64,000 bases of DNA from Lachnospiraceae bacterium (GTDB lineage Bacteria; Bacillota; Clostridia; Lachnospirales; Lachnospiraceae): the NCBI GenBank assembly GCA_029008875.1, contig JAQXJP010000027.1, positions 39,416 to 103,415 on the forward strand, read 5' to 3'. Positions within the stretch are counted from its first letter, which is position 1. Each line of letters starts with the position of its first letter. Positions 34,104-42,320 of the stretch are shown here, piece after piece. A program made the position numbers and the translations under genes. The notes under the pieces were generated by a model. It had not been told where the DNA came from and searched no databases. It worked only from the letters and a program-made list of their open reading frames with translations.

Positions 34104-36809
34104 TTGGTAGTTGGAATACTGGCGCATGTAGATGCGGGAAAGACAACGCTGTCGGAAGCGTTACTCTATACAACAGGACAGATTCGCGCTCTCGGGAGGG
34201 TGGATCACCAGGATGCGTTCCTGGATACGAACGCCATGGAGCGGCAGCGGGGAATCACGATTTTTTCCAAGCAGGCGCGCATCGTGGACGGTGGCCGGGA
34301 GGTGACACTTCTGGATACGCCGGGACATGTGGATTTTTCCTCGGAGATGGAGAGGACGCTGCAGGTGTTGGACTATGCGATTCTGGTGGTGAGCGGGACG
34401 GATGGTGTGCAGGGACATACCAGAACTCTCTGGAGATTGTTGAAGCACTATCACGTTCCGGCCTTTGTGTTCGTCAACAAGATGGACCTGGCGGGCGCGG
34501 ACCTGGAAGGTGTGATGGCGGAATTGAAGAGGGAATTGTCCGATGCTTGCGTGGATTTCACGGAATTTGACGCAACGGAAAAAGGTATGAGCGAGCTCCT
34601 GCTTGAGAATATTGCAGTGTGTGGGGAGAAATTGCTGGACGAATATATGGAAAGCGGAAATATTGCTTTGGAGTCAGTGGCGGAAGCCATTGCGGAGAGA
34701 AGATGCTTTCCCTGCTTTTTCGGGTCCGCCCTGAAAGTGGAAGGGGTGGAGGAGTTTTGGAGAGGATTTTGTGCTTTTTCCAAGGAGCCTGTCTATCCCG
34801 ATCAATTTGGGGGCAGGGTATATAAGATCGGCCGTGATGAGCGGGGGGCGCGATTGACCTATTTGAAACTGACCGGAGGGGCAATCCATACCCGTGATAA
34901 GGTGGAGCACGATGGGAATACGGAAAAGATCGATCAAATTCGTCTTTATTCCGGAGAAAAATATGAGACTGTGGATACTCTGGTAGCGGGGCAGGTTGCG
35001 GCTGTGACCGGATTGTCATTCACTTTTCCGGGACAGGGCCTTGGGGCATTGGAGTCGGACAACACCCCGGTGCTGGAGCCGGTGCTCAACTATCAGATGA
35101 TTCTGCCGCCTGAGGTGAATCCGGCGGAGTTTTTGAAAAATCTCAGACAGTTGGAGGAGGAGGATCCCCAATTGTATGTGGTCTGGAAGGAAGAACTGCG
35201 GGAGATTCATGTGCAGCTCATGGGACAGGTGCAGATGGAGGTTCTGACAAACCGGATCAAGGAGCGGTTTGGCGTTGTGGTGCGCTTTGGGCCGGGAAAC
35301 ATTGTGTACAAGGAAACCATCGCAGAGCCGGTGGAGGGAATCGGACATTTTGAGCCACTCCGCCACTATGCGGAGGTGCATCTGCTGTTGACCCCCGGGG
35401 AGAGGGGGAGCGGAATCAGCGTGGATTCCGCGTGCAGCGAGGATGTGCTGGATAAGAACTGGCAACGGCTGATTGCCACACATGTGGAGGAGAGGGAGCA
35501 CAAGGGAGTTTTGACCGGGTCGGGGCTTACGGATGTGAAGTTCACCATACTGACGGGGCGGGCCCATCCCAAGCACACGGAGGGCGGTGATTTTCGTCAG
35601 GCCACCTACCGGGCGATTCGCCAGGGCTTGAAGAGCACAAAAAGTGTGCTGTTGGAGCCGTACTATGCATTTACGCTGCAGGTTCCCGCAGAGAATGTGG
35701 GGCGAGCCATGACAGACTTGGAACAGCGTTTTGGAAAAATGGATTCCCCGCAGTTTTGGACTCAAGGGGAACGGGATATGGCCGTAATCACCGGCCGGGC
35801 TCCGGTTGCTACCATGCAGGACTATATCCGGGAAGTGCACGCGTATACCAAAGGCTTGGGCAGCCTGTTGTTGGAGTTGTCCGGCTATGACGTGTGCCAC
35901 AATCCGCTGGAGGTGATTGAGGAGCGGGGCTATGACAGCGAACTGGATTTTCGTAACCCTACGGGCTCCGTGTTCTGTGCTCACGGTTCCGGCTTTGTTG
36001 TTCCCTGGGACGAGGTGGACCGGTATATGCATATGCCCAGAGTTTTTCAAGGGGATATGGATAAGGAGACGCTGCGTGCTGCGGGGCTTGCACAAAAGGA
36101 TGGATTCTTCTATGATAGTGAGGGAAACAGCTTTGGACCGGGAGATATTGCGGAAAAGCGTGCCACCAGTTGGGAGAAGACGGTGGCTTCCATGAGTGAG
36201 GTGGAATTGGATGCGGAGCTTGCGGATGTGTATGCCAGAGAGTTCGGTATGAGCAAATCCGACATGGAGGAGCAACAGCGGCGCAAGTGGAGCAAGACCA
36301 AGGAAAAGCCCGCGCCCCATACCAAGTACGACAAGAAGGGAAATCCCATCTACCCCACCGTCAAGAGGCAGGAGGAAGTGCTGATTGTGGATGGGTACAA
36401 TATCATTTTTGCATGGGATGAGTTGAGGGAGTTGGCCAAGATGAATCCGGATGCGGCAAGGGATTCTCTCAAGGATTCCCTGTGCAACTACCTGGGTTAT
36501 CGCGGAGGCCGGGTAATATTGGTGTTCGACGCCTACAAGGTCAAAGGGAATGCCGGCAAGAAGGAAACCTACCAGAATATTGAGGTGGTATACACCGGGG
36601 AGGATGAGACGGCGGATGCTTTTATCGAGCGGACCGTGCACGATATGGCAGAGCGCTACCGCGTAACTGTGGCGACCTCCGACGGGTTGGAACAGCAGAC
36701 AGTCTTGAGCTTAGGCGCCCTTCGCATGTCGGCCAGAGAACTGAAGGAGCAGATGGAGCGGACGGCCAGAGAGGGCTATGAAACGTACTTGGAACAAAGA
36801 GGAAATTAA
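34104..36809 (+). CDS. EF-G/TetM-like translational GTPase fused to a YacP/Rae1-like NYN nuclease domain
   Basis: A ribosome-directed GTPase joined to a nuclease domain. The G domain has GILAHVDAGKTT, RGITIF, DTPGHVDF and NKMDLAGA, followed by EF-G-like domains through about residue 645. This most resembles ribosomal-protection proteins of the TetM/TetW group. After a Lys-rich linker, residues 757-897 form an NYN domain of the YacP/Rae1 family: LIVDGYNIIFAWDEL, DSLCNYLGYRGGRVILVFDAYKV, the acidic YTGEDETADAFIERTVHDMA, and TSDGLEQ. In Bacillus, Rae1 cuts mRNA in the ribosomal A site. The fusion suggests a factor that binds stalled ribosomes and cleaves their mRNA. The start is taken as TTG 34104, 8 nt after GGAGG; ATG codons at 34077 and 34098 have poor spacing. 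Confidence 0.85.
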   Translation: MVVGILAHVDAGKTTLSEALLYTTGQIRALGRVDHQDAFLDTNAMERQRGITIFSKQARIVDGGREVTLLDTPGHVDFSSEMERTLQVLDYAILVVSGTDGVQGHTRTLWRLLKHYHVPAFVFVNKMDLAGADLEGVMAELKRELSDACVDFTEFDATEKGMSELLLENIAVCGEKLLDEYMESGNIALESVAEAIAERRCFPCFFGSALKVEGVEEFWRGFCAFSKEPVYPDQFGGRVYKIGRDERGARLTYLKLTGGAIHTRDKVEHDGNTEKIDQIRLYSGEKYETVDTLVAGQVAAVTGLSFTFPGQGLGALESDNTPVLEPVLNYQMILPPEVNPAEFLKNLRQLEEEDPQLYVVWKEELREIHVQLMGQVQMEVLTNRIKERFGVVVRFGPGNIVYKETIAEPVEGIGHFEPLRHYAEVHLLLTPGERGSGISVDSACSEDVLDKNWQRLIATHVEEREHKGVLTGSGLTDVKFTILTGRAHPKHTEGGDFRQATYRAIRQGLKSTKSVLLEPYYAFTLQVPAENVGRAMTDLEQRFGKMDSPQFWTQGERDMAVITGRAPVATMQDYIREVHAYTKGLGSLLLELSGYDVCHNPLEVIEERGYDSELDFRNPTGSVFCAHGSGFVVPWDEVDRYMHMPRVFQGDMDKETLRAAGLAQKDGFFYDSEGNSFGPGDIAEKRATSWEKTVASMSEVELDAELADVYAREFGMSKSDMEEQQRRKWSKTKEKPAPHTKYDKKGNPIYPTVKRQEEVLIVDGYNIIFAWDELRELAKMNPDAARDSLKDSLCNYLGYRGGRVILVFDAYKVKGNAGKKETYQNIEVVYTGEDETADAFIERTVHDMAERYRVTVATSDGLEQQTVLSLGALRMSARELKEQMERTAREGYETYLEQRGN

Positions 36810-36861
36810 AATAAGATTTAATAAATAACGGCGCAACTTGCCGGAGATAAAGGAGAAGATC

Positions 36862-38055
36862 ATGGTAGTATCAGATAAAATGTATGAGCTTGGCAGTAAG
36901 AGATCTGCAATTCGGGAATTGTTTGAGTACGGAAAGCAAAGGGCAGCAGTTGTGGGGCCGGAGAATGTCTATGATTTTTCTCTGGGAAATCCCAGCATTC
37001 CGGCGCCTGAATGTGTCAATGAGACCATTCGCCGGTTGACCCTGGAGTTGGATTCCGTCTCACTCCACGGGTACACCTCGGCGCAGGGGGATGCCGCCAC
37101 CAGGGAGGCCATTGCGGATTATTTGAATCGCACGTATGGAACTTCATTTCACGGGGATAATTTTTATATGACCATGGGTGCGGCAGCATCCTTATCCATC
37201 TGTTTTCGCGCTCTGACCTCTTCCCGGGAGGATGAGTTTATTGCCATCGCTCCCTTTTTCCCGGAGTACCGGGTGTTTGTGGAGGCAAACGGGGCAAAGC
37301 TTGTGGTGGTTCCGGCAGACACCGAAAACTTCCAGATTAACTTTGAAGCACTGGAAAAAGCCATCAGCATCCACACCAAGGGAATCATTATCAATTCTCC
37401 GAACAACCCCTCCGGCGCGGTGTATTCCGCCGATACCATCGTTCGCCTTGCTCAGTTGCTCTCAAAAAAGCAGGAGGAATATGGGACACAGATTTTCCTG
37501 ATTGCGGATGAACCGTATCGGGAGATTGTGTACGATGGGGTGGAGGTTCCCTATGTAACCAAGTATTACGACAACACTTTGGTGTGCTATTCCTACAGCA
37601 AGTCTCTCTCTCTTCCGGGGGAACGAATCGGATACGTGTTGGTGCCGGATGAGGCCTACGAGAACAAACAACTGTATGCGGCAGTTGCGGGGGCAGGAAG
37701 GGCGTTGGGTTATGTCTGCGCGTCCAGCCTGTTCCAGAAAGTGCTGTTGGATTGCATGGGGGAGACCGGTGATGTGGATGCGTACCGGAAGAATAGGGAT
37801 TTATTATATGAAGGTTTAACAAAAATCGGATATGAGTGTTTCAAACCGCAGGGAGCATTCTACATGTTTGTGAAAGCGTTGGAGGAGGATGCGGACGCAT
37901 TTTGCGAGAGGGCCAAGGAGGAGGACTTGCTGGTGGTTTCCGCAAACGGGTTCGGATGTCCGGGATATGTGCGTATCTCCTACTGTGTGGATGGTGACAT
38001 GATTCAGAGATCCTTTGGAGCGTTTGAACGTTTGTATGCAAAGTATCGAAAGTAG
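36862..38055 (+). CDS. PLP-dependent class I/II aminotransferase
   Basis: An aspartate-aminotransferase-fold enzyme of 397 residues. It shows the typical NSPNNPSGAVYS segment, ADEPYREIVYDG, and the PLP-binding Lys in CYSYSKSLSLPGERIGY. YVRISYCVD near the end includes the substrate-carboxylate Arg. The amino-acid substrate cannot be assigned. The ATG at 36862 follows AAAGGAG. It is 52 bp downstream of the GTPase-nuclease fusion, possibly in the same transcript, and ends before a terminator. Confidence 0.88.
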   Translation: MVVSDKMYELGSKRSAIRELFEYGKQRAAVVGPENVYDFSLGNPSIPAPECVNETIRRLTLELDSVSLHGYTSAQGDAATREAIADYLNRTYGTSFHGDNFYMTMGAAASLSICFRALTSSREDEFIAIAPFFPEYRVFVEANGAKLVVVPADTENFQINFEALEKAISIHTKGIIINSPNNPSGAVYSADTIVRLAQLLSKKQEEYGTQIFLIADEPYREIVYDGVEVPYVTKYYDNTLVCYSYSKSLSLPGERIGYVLVPDEAYENKQLYAAVAGAGRALGYVCASSLFQKVLLDCMGETGDVDAYRKNRDLLYEGLTKIGYECFKPQGAFYMFVKALEEDADAFCERAKEEDLLVVSANGFGCPGYVRISYCVDGDMIQRSFGAFERLYAKYRK

Positions 38056-38089
38056 CGAAATATTATTTTAAAAAATATGTTTTTTGGGG

Positions 38090-38115
38090 AACGGCTACTT
38101 GACGTAGCCGTTTTT
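38090..38115 (+). terminator. Terminator of the aminotransferase gene
   Basis: AACGGCTAC/GTAGCCGTT stem, loop TTGAC, then a T-run. The loop doubles as part of the next promoter's -35 hexamer. Confidence 0.85.
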
Positions 38116-38127
38116 CTCGTCTATAAT
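38099..38127 (+). promoter_or_regulatory. Promoter overlapping the upstream terminator
   Basis: TTGACG (38099-38104) begins in the terminator loop. TATAAT (38122-38127) follows after exactly 17 bp. It reads toward the small orphan gene at 38226. Confidence 0.7.
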
Positions 38128-38165
38128 ATGAACTATAGTTCATATATATGAATTCAAGTTCATAT
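38126..38165. promoter_or_regulatory. Two abutting 20-bp palindromic operators
   Basis: The first is the perfect palindrome ATATGAACTATAGTTCATAT (38126-38145). The second, ATATGAATTCAAGTTCATAT (38146-38165), is imperfect and follows with no gap. Both lie at and just past the -10 of the promoter, the usual place for repressor binding by a TetR-, MarR- or PadR-type dimer. No regulator gene is adjacent. Confidence 0.8.
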
Positions 38166-38225
38166 AAAAAGAACTGTTTATCATAGATGGATTACAAAAT
38201 AGATTTGAATCAAGGAGGATGTGAC

Positions 38226-38408
38226 ATGAATGGTATTTTGCAAGACGAGAACCTGATGATGCTTCGCGTCTATGGTTCAAAATTTTCCGGTAACCTGAAC
38301 GGCTCCGGGAAGCAAACAGCGAAGAAGGTATCCGCAGACAATCACACAGACTTGGATTTTTCCAAGATGCTGGACGACATGATTATGGGATTGTCAGTTG
38401 CAATGTAA
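38226..38408 (+). CDS. Small orphan protein of 60 residues
   Basis: No family recognised. The protein is polar and slightly hydrophobic at the C-terminus (KMLDDMIMGLSVAM) with no signal peptide. Evidence that it is real: an excellent AAGGAGG 8 nt before the ATG, a dedicated promoter with two operators, and a strong terminator right after the stop. It is therefore a tightly regulated monocistronic unit. It could be a small regulator, toxin-like peptide or surface-associated peptide; nothing in the sequence decides between these. Confidence 0.65.
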   Translation: MNGILQDENLMMLRVYGSKFSGNLNGSGKQTAKKVSADNHTDLDFSKMLDDMIMGLSVAM

Positions 38409-38419
38409 ATAGGGGCACG

Positions 38420-38458
38420 GAAGAGCCTGCGTTTGAAATGCGCAGGCTCTTCTTTTTT
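38420..38458 (+). terminator. Terminator of the small orphan gene
   Basis: 12-bp perfect stem GAAGAGCCTGCG/CGCAGGCTCTTC with TTTTTT. Confidence 0.93.
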
Positions 38459-38630
38459 GCTTTTCCTTCCCCCGACTCTTCTCCGCCTTCCGATTATCCC
38501 GGTTTTACATGGGTATAAGCCAAAGTTATAACCGACAATCAAAAATTCCGATTATACAGTCGTGACGGTATTTGGTAGAATTGAGCCGAGATAGTAGGAG
38601 TCGAAGTGGTTCCGTCATAAGGAGGACAAC

Positions 38631-39806
38631 ATGGAACGAGGAGACAACACAAAATGTATCCATCTGGAGGAGGATGAGGGTACATACAAGCATTACGGGG
38701 CAATCAGTTTTCCCATATATCAGACCAGCACATACGAGCACCCGGCGGTGGGACAGAGTACCGGGTATGATTACAGCAGACTACAGAATCCCACAAGGGA
38801 GCACTTGGAGAAGACGGTGGCGACTCTGGAAAAAGGAATCGACGCACTGGCGCTCTCGTCCGGAATGGCCGCAATCTCGCTGTTGATGGAATTGTTTCAG
38901 CCCGGGGATCATATCATTGCGGACTCCGACCTCTACGGAGGAAGTATTCGTCTGTTTGACCATGTGTCACAGAAGAACGGAATCCGGTTTACCCGTCTAT
39001 ATTGTTGCAGAGATGATATCGAGGCCGCCATACGGCCAAACACCAAGGCAATCTATGTGGAGACCCCCACCAACCCCATGATGAACGTGTCGGATATAGG
39101 AGCAATCGCGGAAATTGCCAAAAGGCACAGTTTGCTCTTGATCGTGGACAATACCTTTTTGTCCCCCTATTTTCAAAAACCCCTGACACTGGGAGCTGAT
39201 ATTGTGGTGCACAGCGGAACCAAGTTCCTGGGCGGACATAACGATACCCTGGCCGGTTTTCTGGTGACCAACCGGGAGGACATCAGCGAGAGGCTTCGAT
39301 TCCTCATCAAAACCACGGGAGCGGGGCTGGCCCCCATGGACAGTTGGCTGATTCAAAGAGGGATTAAGACCCTGGGCATCCGCATGGAGCGTGCACAATC
39401 CAACGCCTTTGCACTGGCCCGGTGGCTGAAAACCCAATCTTTGGTCGCAGACGTCATCTACCCGGGACTTGCGGAGCACCCGGGGCATGAGATTATGAAG
39501 CGGCAGGCCACCGGATTTGGGGCAATGCTGACCTTCCGAACTGTAAATAAGGAGGCGGCACTTGCTATATTGGAAAAAGTGCGACTCATACGCTATGCGG
39601 AGAGTCTTGGAGGAGTGGAGACCTTGATGACCTATCCCACCACCCAGACCCATGCGGATGTGCCCAAGGACATCCGGGAGCGGAACGGGATTACGGAGAG
39701 CACCCTGAGGGTATCTGTGGGAATCGAGGATATCGAGGATTTGTTGGCGGAACTGGAAACTGTATTCCGGGAAGTGGAACAAGAGCAAAAGGGAACCGCC
39801 GAATGA
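38631..39806 (+). CDS. Cystathionine gamma-synthase/beta-lyase type PLP enzyme
   Basis: A member of the Cys/Met-metabolism PLP family (MetB/MetC/MegL group). Key segments are YDYSRLQNPTREHLEKTVA, ALSSGMAAI, ETPTNPMMNVSD, DNTFLSPYFQKPLTLGADIV, and the PLP-lysine motif HSGTKFLGGHNDT. Which of synthase, beta-lyase or gamma-lyase activity it has cannot be told from these motifs alone. The ATG follows AAGGAGG. The next gene is a second C-S lyase-type PLP enzyme, so the pair probably interconverts cysteine, cystathionine and homocysteine. AATCAAAAATTCC upstream resembles sequence near the promoter at 41116. Confidence 0.87.
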   Translation: MERGDNTKCIHLEEDEGTYKHYGAISFPIYQTSTYEHPAVGQSTGYDYSRLQNPTREHLEKTVATLEKGIDALALSSGMAAISLLMELFQPGDHIIADSDLYGGSIRLFDHVSQKNGIRFTRLYCCRDDIEAAIRPNTKAIYVETPTNPMMNVSDIGAIAEIAKRHSLLLIVDNTFLSPYFQKPLTLGADIVVHSGTKFLGGHNDTLAGFLVTNREDISERLRFLIKTTGAGLAPMDSWLIQRGIKTLGIRMERAQSNAFALARWLKTQSLVADVIYPGLAEHPGHEIMKRQATGFGAMLTFRTVNKEAALAILEKVRLIRYAESLGGVETLMTYPTTQTHADVPKDIRERNGITESTLRVSVGIEDIEDLLAELETVFREVEQEQKGTAE

Positions 39807-39842
39807 ATAAAAAAGATGCAAGCAAGAAAGTGAGATGAAATA

Positions 39843-41027
39843 ATGGCAGAGAGGAATTTGGATTTTGACAAAATCATCGACAGAAAAAATACCAGAAGTC
39901 TGAAGTACGATTTCGCTGCCCGTAGGGGAATGCCTGAGGATGTGCTGCCGCTTTGGGTGGCGGATATGGACTTCGAGACCTCCTCTTACATTGAAGACGC
40001 GTTGGTGGAGCAGGCCAAATTCGGAGTGTTCGGATACAGCGAGGTGCAGACTCCCTATTTTGAGATTGTGCGGGAGTGGATGGTGCGCCATCACGGATGG
40101 GAACCCCAGGAGAGATGGCTGGTAAAGACACCGGGAGTGGTATTTGCCCTGGCTATGGCAGTCAGAGCCTACACCGATCCCGGGGATTCGGTATTGATTC
40201 TCTCGCCGGTCTACTATCCGTTTTCGGAAGTCATCCGGGACAACAGCAGGCAGATTGTGAGCAGTGATCTGCATCTGGAGGAGGATAACCGATACCACAT
40301 TGACTTTGAGGATTTCGAGAGAAAAATCACAGAGAATCAGGTGCGTTTATTTTTCCTGTGCAATCCCCATAACCCTGTGGGCCGCGTGTGGAGTCGGGAA
40401 GAGTTGATCCGGCTTGGAGATATTTGTCTTAAGCATAACGTGTTGATTGTAAGCGATGAAATTCACGAGGATTTTGTATTCAAAGGACGGCACAATGTGT
40501 TTGTGAACCTGAAAAAGGAGTACGAGGATATCACAGTGACCTGCACGGCACCCAGCAAGACCTTCAATCTGGCATCCATGCTGATCAGCAATATTTTTAT
40601 TCCCAACGGGAAGCTGCGCAGGGAATTCAGAAAACAGATGGATGCGGCGGGAATCAGTCAGCTTAGCGTCATGGGCCTTGTGGCCTGTGAGACAGCTTAC
40701 AGCAAGGGAGAAGAATGGTATCAGGCAATGCATCGGTATGTGGGAGCGAACATCGACTTTGCCAGGAAGTACGTGGCGGAACAGCTGCCCGGAGTTCGGA
40801 TGATTGACCTGGAGGGAACCTACCTGATCTGGCTGGATTTTCGTGGGACCGGCTTGTCCACGGAGGAATTGGAGAATCTCATTGTCCATCGGGCCAAATT
40901 GTGGCTGGACAGCGGACAGATTTTCGGAGACAGCGGTAAAGGCTTCCAGCGGATTAATGTGGCGTGTCCGAGAGCTACCCTGCAGGAAGCCCTGGATCGG
41001 ATTCGCAGGGAGCTGGTAAAGCGATAG
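39843..41027 (+). CDS. patB: MalY/PatB-type cystathionine beta-lyase
   Basis: A PLP-dependent C-S lyase of aminotransferase fold, MalY/PatB subfamily, which releases homocysteine or sulfide from cystathionine or cysteine conjugates. Subfamily features are the start FDKIIDRKNTRSLKYD, LPLWVADMDFE near residue 40, NPHNPVGRVWSREEL, VSDEIHEDFVFKG and the Lys in TAPSKTFNLASM. The length of 394 residues is normal. It lies 36 bp after the preceding PLP gene, in one probable operon, closed by a hairpin terminator. Confidence 0.9.
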   Translation: MAERNLDFDKIIDRKNTRSLKYDFAARRGMPEDVLPLWVADMDFETSSYIEDALVEQAKFGVFGYSEVQTPYFEIVREWMVRHHGWEPQERWLVKTPGVVFALAMAVRAYTDPGDSVLILSPVYYPFSEVIRDNSRQIVSSDLHLEEDNRYHIDFEDFERKITENQVRLFFLCNPHNPVGRVWSREELIRLGDICLKHNVLIVSDEIHEDFVFKGRHNVFVNLKKEYEDITVTCTAPSKTFNLASMLISNIFIPNGKLRREFRKQMDAAGISQLSVMGLVACETAYSKGEEWYQAMHRYVGANIDFARKYVAEQLPGVRMIDLEGTYLIWLDFRGTGLSTEELENLIVHRAKLWLDSGQIFGDSGKGFQRINVACPRATLQEALDRIRRELVKR

Positions 41028-41055
41028 GCGTGGAAAATTGAATACGTTCATAGTT

Positions 41056-41097
41056 AATACCCTGTTATAAGAAAAAATTATAACAGGGTATTTATTT
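41056..41097 (+). terminator. Terminator after patB
   Basis: 15-bp perfect stem AATACCCTGTTATAA/TTATAACAGGGTATT, then TTATTTTTC. Confidence 0.82.
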
Positions 41098-41115
41098 TTC
41101 GAATAACTGAAACTA

Positions 41116-41144
41116 TTGACATTAAATCATACTATTCCTATAAT
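41116..41144 (+). promoter_or_regulatory. Consensus promoter of the eight-gene sulfur operon
   Basis: TTGACA (41116-41121), exactly 17 bp, TATAAT (41139-41144). AATCATACTATTCC inside the spacer resembles AATCAAAAATTCC at about 38537, upstream of the cystathionine-type gene, so a common regulator is possible. Confidence 0.85.
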
Positions 41145-41186
41145 TGCACTATGATTTGGAACAAAGGCGGAAAGGAGGGGACAGAA

Positions 41187-42311
41187 TTGGTAAATCGAGA
41201 CAGAATGATACACAATTTTATAGAACTGGCGGAATTTGATAGCGAGTCCTTTTCAGAAAAAGCCATTGGAGAATTCGTTCATAAAAGTCTTGAAGATCTG
41301 GGACTTGAGGTTCGGACGGATACCACCGATGAGAAATATCTGGCAGAACATCCCGACAGTTATCCTAATATCTACGGATTTTGGAAGGGAAATGTTTCGG
41401 GAGATCCGATTCTCTTTTCCGCGCATCTTGATACGGTGGCTCCGGGAATTGGGAAGAAAGCCATTGTCGGGGATGACGGAAGGATACGGTCGGATGGTAG
41501 CACGGTCCTCGGAGCCGATGATATCTCCGGTCTTGTGTCGATTCTGGAAGCTATAAGAGTAATTCAAGAAAATGGGCTCAATCATCCGGATATTGAGGTG
41601 CTCATAACTGTTGCGGAGGAACCGTTTTGCGAAGGTGCAAGATATTTTGATTATCGAATGTTGAAGGCAAAGCAGGCATATGTTCTGGATTTAAACGGAC
41701 CGATTGGAACCGCAGCCATAAAGGCACCGTCGATAATATCCTTTGAGATTGAGATCAAAGGAAAAGCAGCTCATGCGGGATTCGCTCCGGAGGAAGGAAT
41801 CAACGCGTTGAACATTGCCGTTGCCGGTTTGTCAGAATTGAAGACAGGACATATTGATTCCGAGACAACCGTAAATTTCGGAACAATATCCGGGGGAACC
41901 GGAAAAAACATTGTTCCGGAGAAAATTGTAATTGCAGGTGAAATCAGGAGCACAAATCATGAAAAGGCATCAATGCAAACAGAGAAAGTGTTCCGAACAT
42001 TCCACGATAAAGCAAAAAAGGCGGGAGGGATTGCATACTGTTGCAAGCATGAGCATATCCGCGCATTTGAACGGAAATCATCCGATGCGGTGGCACAACG
42101 CTTCATGCAGGCCGCCAAGGCTTGTGAAATTGAAAAAACCGATTTGATAACAACTTTCGGAGGAAGTGATGGCAACAGACTCAACGAGCACGGCATACAG
42201 ACCATGGTGCTGGCCTGTGCGATGGAGAATGTACACACAACCACCGAGTATGTAAATATAGAAGAATTTGTGAAATCTGCTGAACTTACACTTCAGCTGA
42301 TGACAATATAG
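41187..42311 (+). CDS. Peptidase T-like M20 metallopeptidase
   Basis: A two-zinc exopeptidase of family M20 close to PepT (tripeptidase). Landmarks are FSAHLDTVAPG (zinc His and Asp), STVLGADDISGL (bridging Asp), ITVAEEPFCEGA (catalytic Glu-Glu), GKAAHAGFAPEEGINA (dimer lid) and GGSDGNRLNEHG. It is the first gene of the sulfur operon. The likely role is to open a cysteine-containing peptide or N-acylated compound brought in by the transporter encoded downstream, but the substrate is inferred. The start is TTG 41187, 6 nt after AAAGGAGGGG; an ATG at 41151 coincides with the expected transcription start and is unlikely. Confidence 0.87.
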   Translation: MVNRDRMIHNFIELAEFDSESFSEKAIGEFVHKSLEDLGLEVRTDTTDEKYLAEHPDSYPNIYGFWKGNVSGDPILFSAHLDTVAPGIGKKAIVGDDGRIRSDGSTVLGADDISGLVSILEAIRVIQENGLNHPDIEVLITVAEEPFCEGARYFDYRMLKAKQAYVLDLNGPIGTAAIKAPSIISFEIEIKGKAAHAGFAPEEGINALNIAVAGLSELKTGHIDSETTVNFGTISGGTGKNIVPEKIVIAGEIRSTNHEKASMQTEKVFRTFHDKAKKAGGIAYCCKHEHIRAFERKSSDAVAQRFMQAAKACEIEKTDLITTFGGSDGNRLNEHGIQTMVLACAMENVHTTTEYVNIEEFVKSAELTLQLMTI

Positions 42312-42320
42312 GAGGACAAT

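Noticed and set aside
35016..36641. Minus-strand open frame of 541 codons opposite the GTPase-nuclease fusion
   Set aside because: Antisense to a gene with all GTPase motifs; no recognisable protein.
34104..36809. Acquired tetracycline-resistance gene tet(W)/tet(M)
   Set aside because: The divergent sequence, the fused nuclease domain and a chromosomal setting without mobile DNA nearby argue for a housekeeping ribosome factor.
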